A stretch of 25,382 nucleotides of DNA from an uncultured Lachnospiraceae bacterium (lineage in GTDB: Bacteria; Bacillota; Clostridia; Lachnospirales; Lachnospiraceae), in NCBI GenBank assembly GCA_946409475.1, contig CAMJWQ010000009.1:1-25382 (forward strand), given 5' to 3'. A program made the position numbers and the translations under genes. Position 1 is the stretch's first letter. Each line of letters starts with the position of its first letter. The notes below the pieces were generated by a model. The model saw nothing but the letters and a program-made list of their open reading frames with translations, was not told where the DNA came from and did no database searches. Positions 24,822 to 25,382 of this stretch are shown one piece after another.

Positions 24822-25313
24822 ATGACAAAAGAGCTGGAAGAAGAACTGGAGTTGGAAGAAGATACGCAAAAGGGCAGATACCTTACCTTTTCTCTGGGAA
24901 ATGAGACCTACGGAATTGAAATCAAATATGTGACGGAAATCATAGGGATACAATCCATTACTGAGCTGCCGGAGCTGCCTGGCTATATTCGGGGCATTAT
25001 CAACCTGAGAGGACAGATTATTCCCGTTATGGATGTAAGACTCCGGTTTAAAAAAGAATTTCGGGAGTATAATGACAGAACCTGTATCGTGGTCATTGAT
25101 ATCAATGAGGTGGCCGTTGGTTTGATCGTAGACAGCGTTTCAGAGGTGATAACCATTGCGGAGCAGGATATTACACCGCCTCCTCAGTTAAAGGGACAAA
25201 GCAACAGATATATCAAAGAGATCGGAAAAGTGGGAAACGAAGTAAAGCTTCTGTTAGACTGTGAAAAAATGCTGACGGAAAAAGAATGGGAAGACTTAAG
25301 TGAAGTAATTTAA
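24822..25313 (+). CDS. CheW-type coupling protein (second copy, CheW2)
   Basis: The protein has 164 residues from the ATG at 24822. A short acidic N-terminus (KELEEELELEEDTQ) precedes a standard CheW domain with YLTFSLGNETYGIEI and IINLRGQIIPVMDVRLRF. The start is open: GTG 24810 and ATG 24813 are in frame, but the AAAGGTG site at 24806-24812 abuts them, whereas it is 9 bases from 24822. It would link CheA2 to receptors, probably including the one that begins just downstream. Compared with the first CheW it has the extra acidic head and a longer C-terminal tail. Confidence 0.94.
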   Translation: MTKELEEELELEEDTQKGRYLTFSLGNETYGIEIKYVTEIIGIQSITELPELPGYIRGIINLRGQIIPVMDVRLRFKKEFREYNDRTCIVVIDINEVAVGLIVDSVSEVITIAEQDITPPPQLKGQSNRYIKEIGKVGNEVKLLLDCEKMLTEKEWEDLSEVI

Positions 25314-25340
25314 ATCATACATACATAGGAGAAGAAGACG

Positions 25341-25382
25341 ATGAAATGGTATTTAAATAGGAAGATTTCTGTTAAATTAACA
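25341..25382 (+). CDS. Probable methyl-accepting chemotaxis protein, first 14 codons (partial)
   Basis: An open frame begins at the ATG at 25341 and runs off the right edge, coding MKWYLNRKISVKLT. A good AGGAGAAG site precedes it by 6 bases. A short basic start of the type K-x-W/F...L-x-x-K-I-x-x-K-L is common at the cytoplasmic side of the first helix of clostridial chemoreceptors and, with a cheW just upstream, makes a receptor the most likely product. Too little is visible to exclude another membrane protein. Confidence 0.5.
   Translation, partial: MKWYLNRKISVKLT

Overview
This window is a single, entirely plus-strand block of flagellar and chemotaxis genes. It is A/T-rich, with tightly packed genes, Gram-positive-type Shine-Dalgarno sites, B. 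subtilis-type chemotaxis proteins (FliY, CheC, CheD) and fla/che gene order. Together these point to a motile member of the Clostridia, most likely Lachnospiraceae. The family assignment is inference; no rRNA or tRNA gene is present to confirm it.

Layout. (1) 1-9458: the end of fliM, then fliY, cheY, fliO, fliP, fliQ, fliR, flhB, flhA, flhF and flhG. These encode the C-ring, the first response regulator, the complete membrane export gate and the two GTPase/ATPase number-and-placement regulators. (2) 9479-14877: a PilZ (YcgR-like) c-di-GMP receptor, then cheB, cheA, cheW, cheC and cheD. (3) 14894-19177: a small two-helix membrane protein, the flagellar sigma factor fliA/sigD, and four accessory genes: a FapA/DUF342 protein, a 104-aa Asn/Lys-rich protein, a membrane-anchored coiled-coil protein with an HTH-like tail, and a membrane-anchored protein ending in an MltG-like LysM domain with no catalytic domain. 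(4) 19256-20185: a lone GDP-L-fucose synthase with its own candidate promoter. (5) 20186-22210: rpsB and tsf, with a near-consensus promoter, a structured leader and a strong intrinsic terminator. (6) 22211-25382: a roughly 245-bp regulatory region, then a second chemosensory set (cheY2, cheA2, cheW2) running into the first codons of a probable methyl-accepting chemotaxis protein.

How the genes work together. FliP/Q/R/FlhB/FlhA form the export gate. FliM and FliY form the switch that CheY-P binds. CheA phosphorylates CheY and CheB, and CheW couples CheA to receptors. CheC and FliY remove phosphate from CheY-P. CheB and CheD modify receptors. FliA switches on the late genes. The PilZ protein ties the motor to c-di-GMP. 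No cheR is present in the window.

The order fliM-fliY-cheY-fliO-PQR-flhBAFG-cheBAWCD-sigD, followed by accessory genes and then rpsB-tsf, matches the 3' part of the B. subtilis fla/che operon, where swrB lies between sigD and rpsB. On that basis the coiled-coil membrane protein at 17886-18527 is the best candidate for a SwrB counterpart. The least-described parts of the window are the accessory genes at 17562-19177, the rpsB leader, and the operator-like region in front of the second chemosensory set. I saw no CRISPR array, insertion sequence, tRNA or rRNA.
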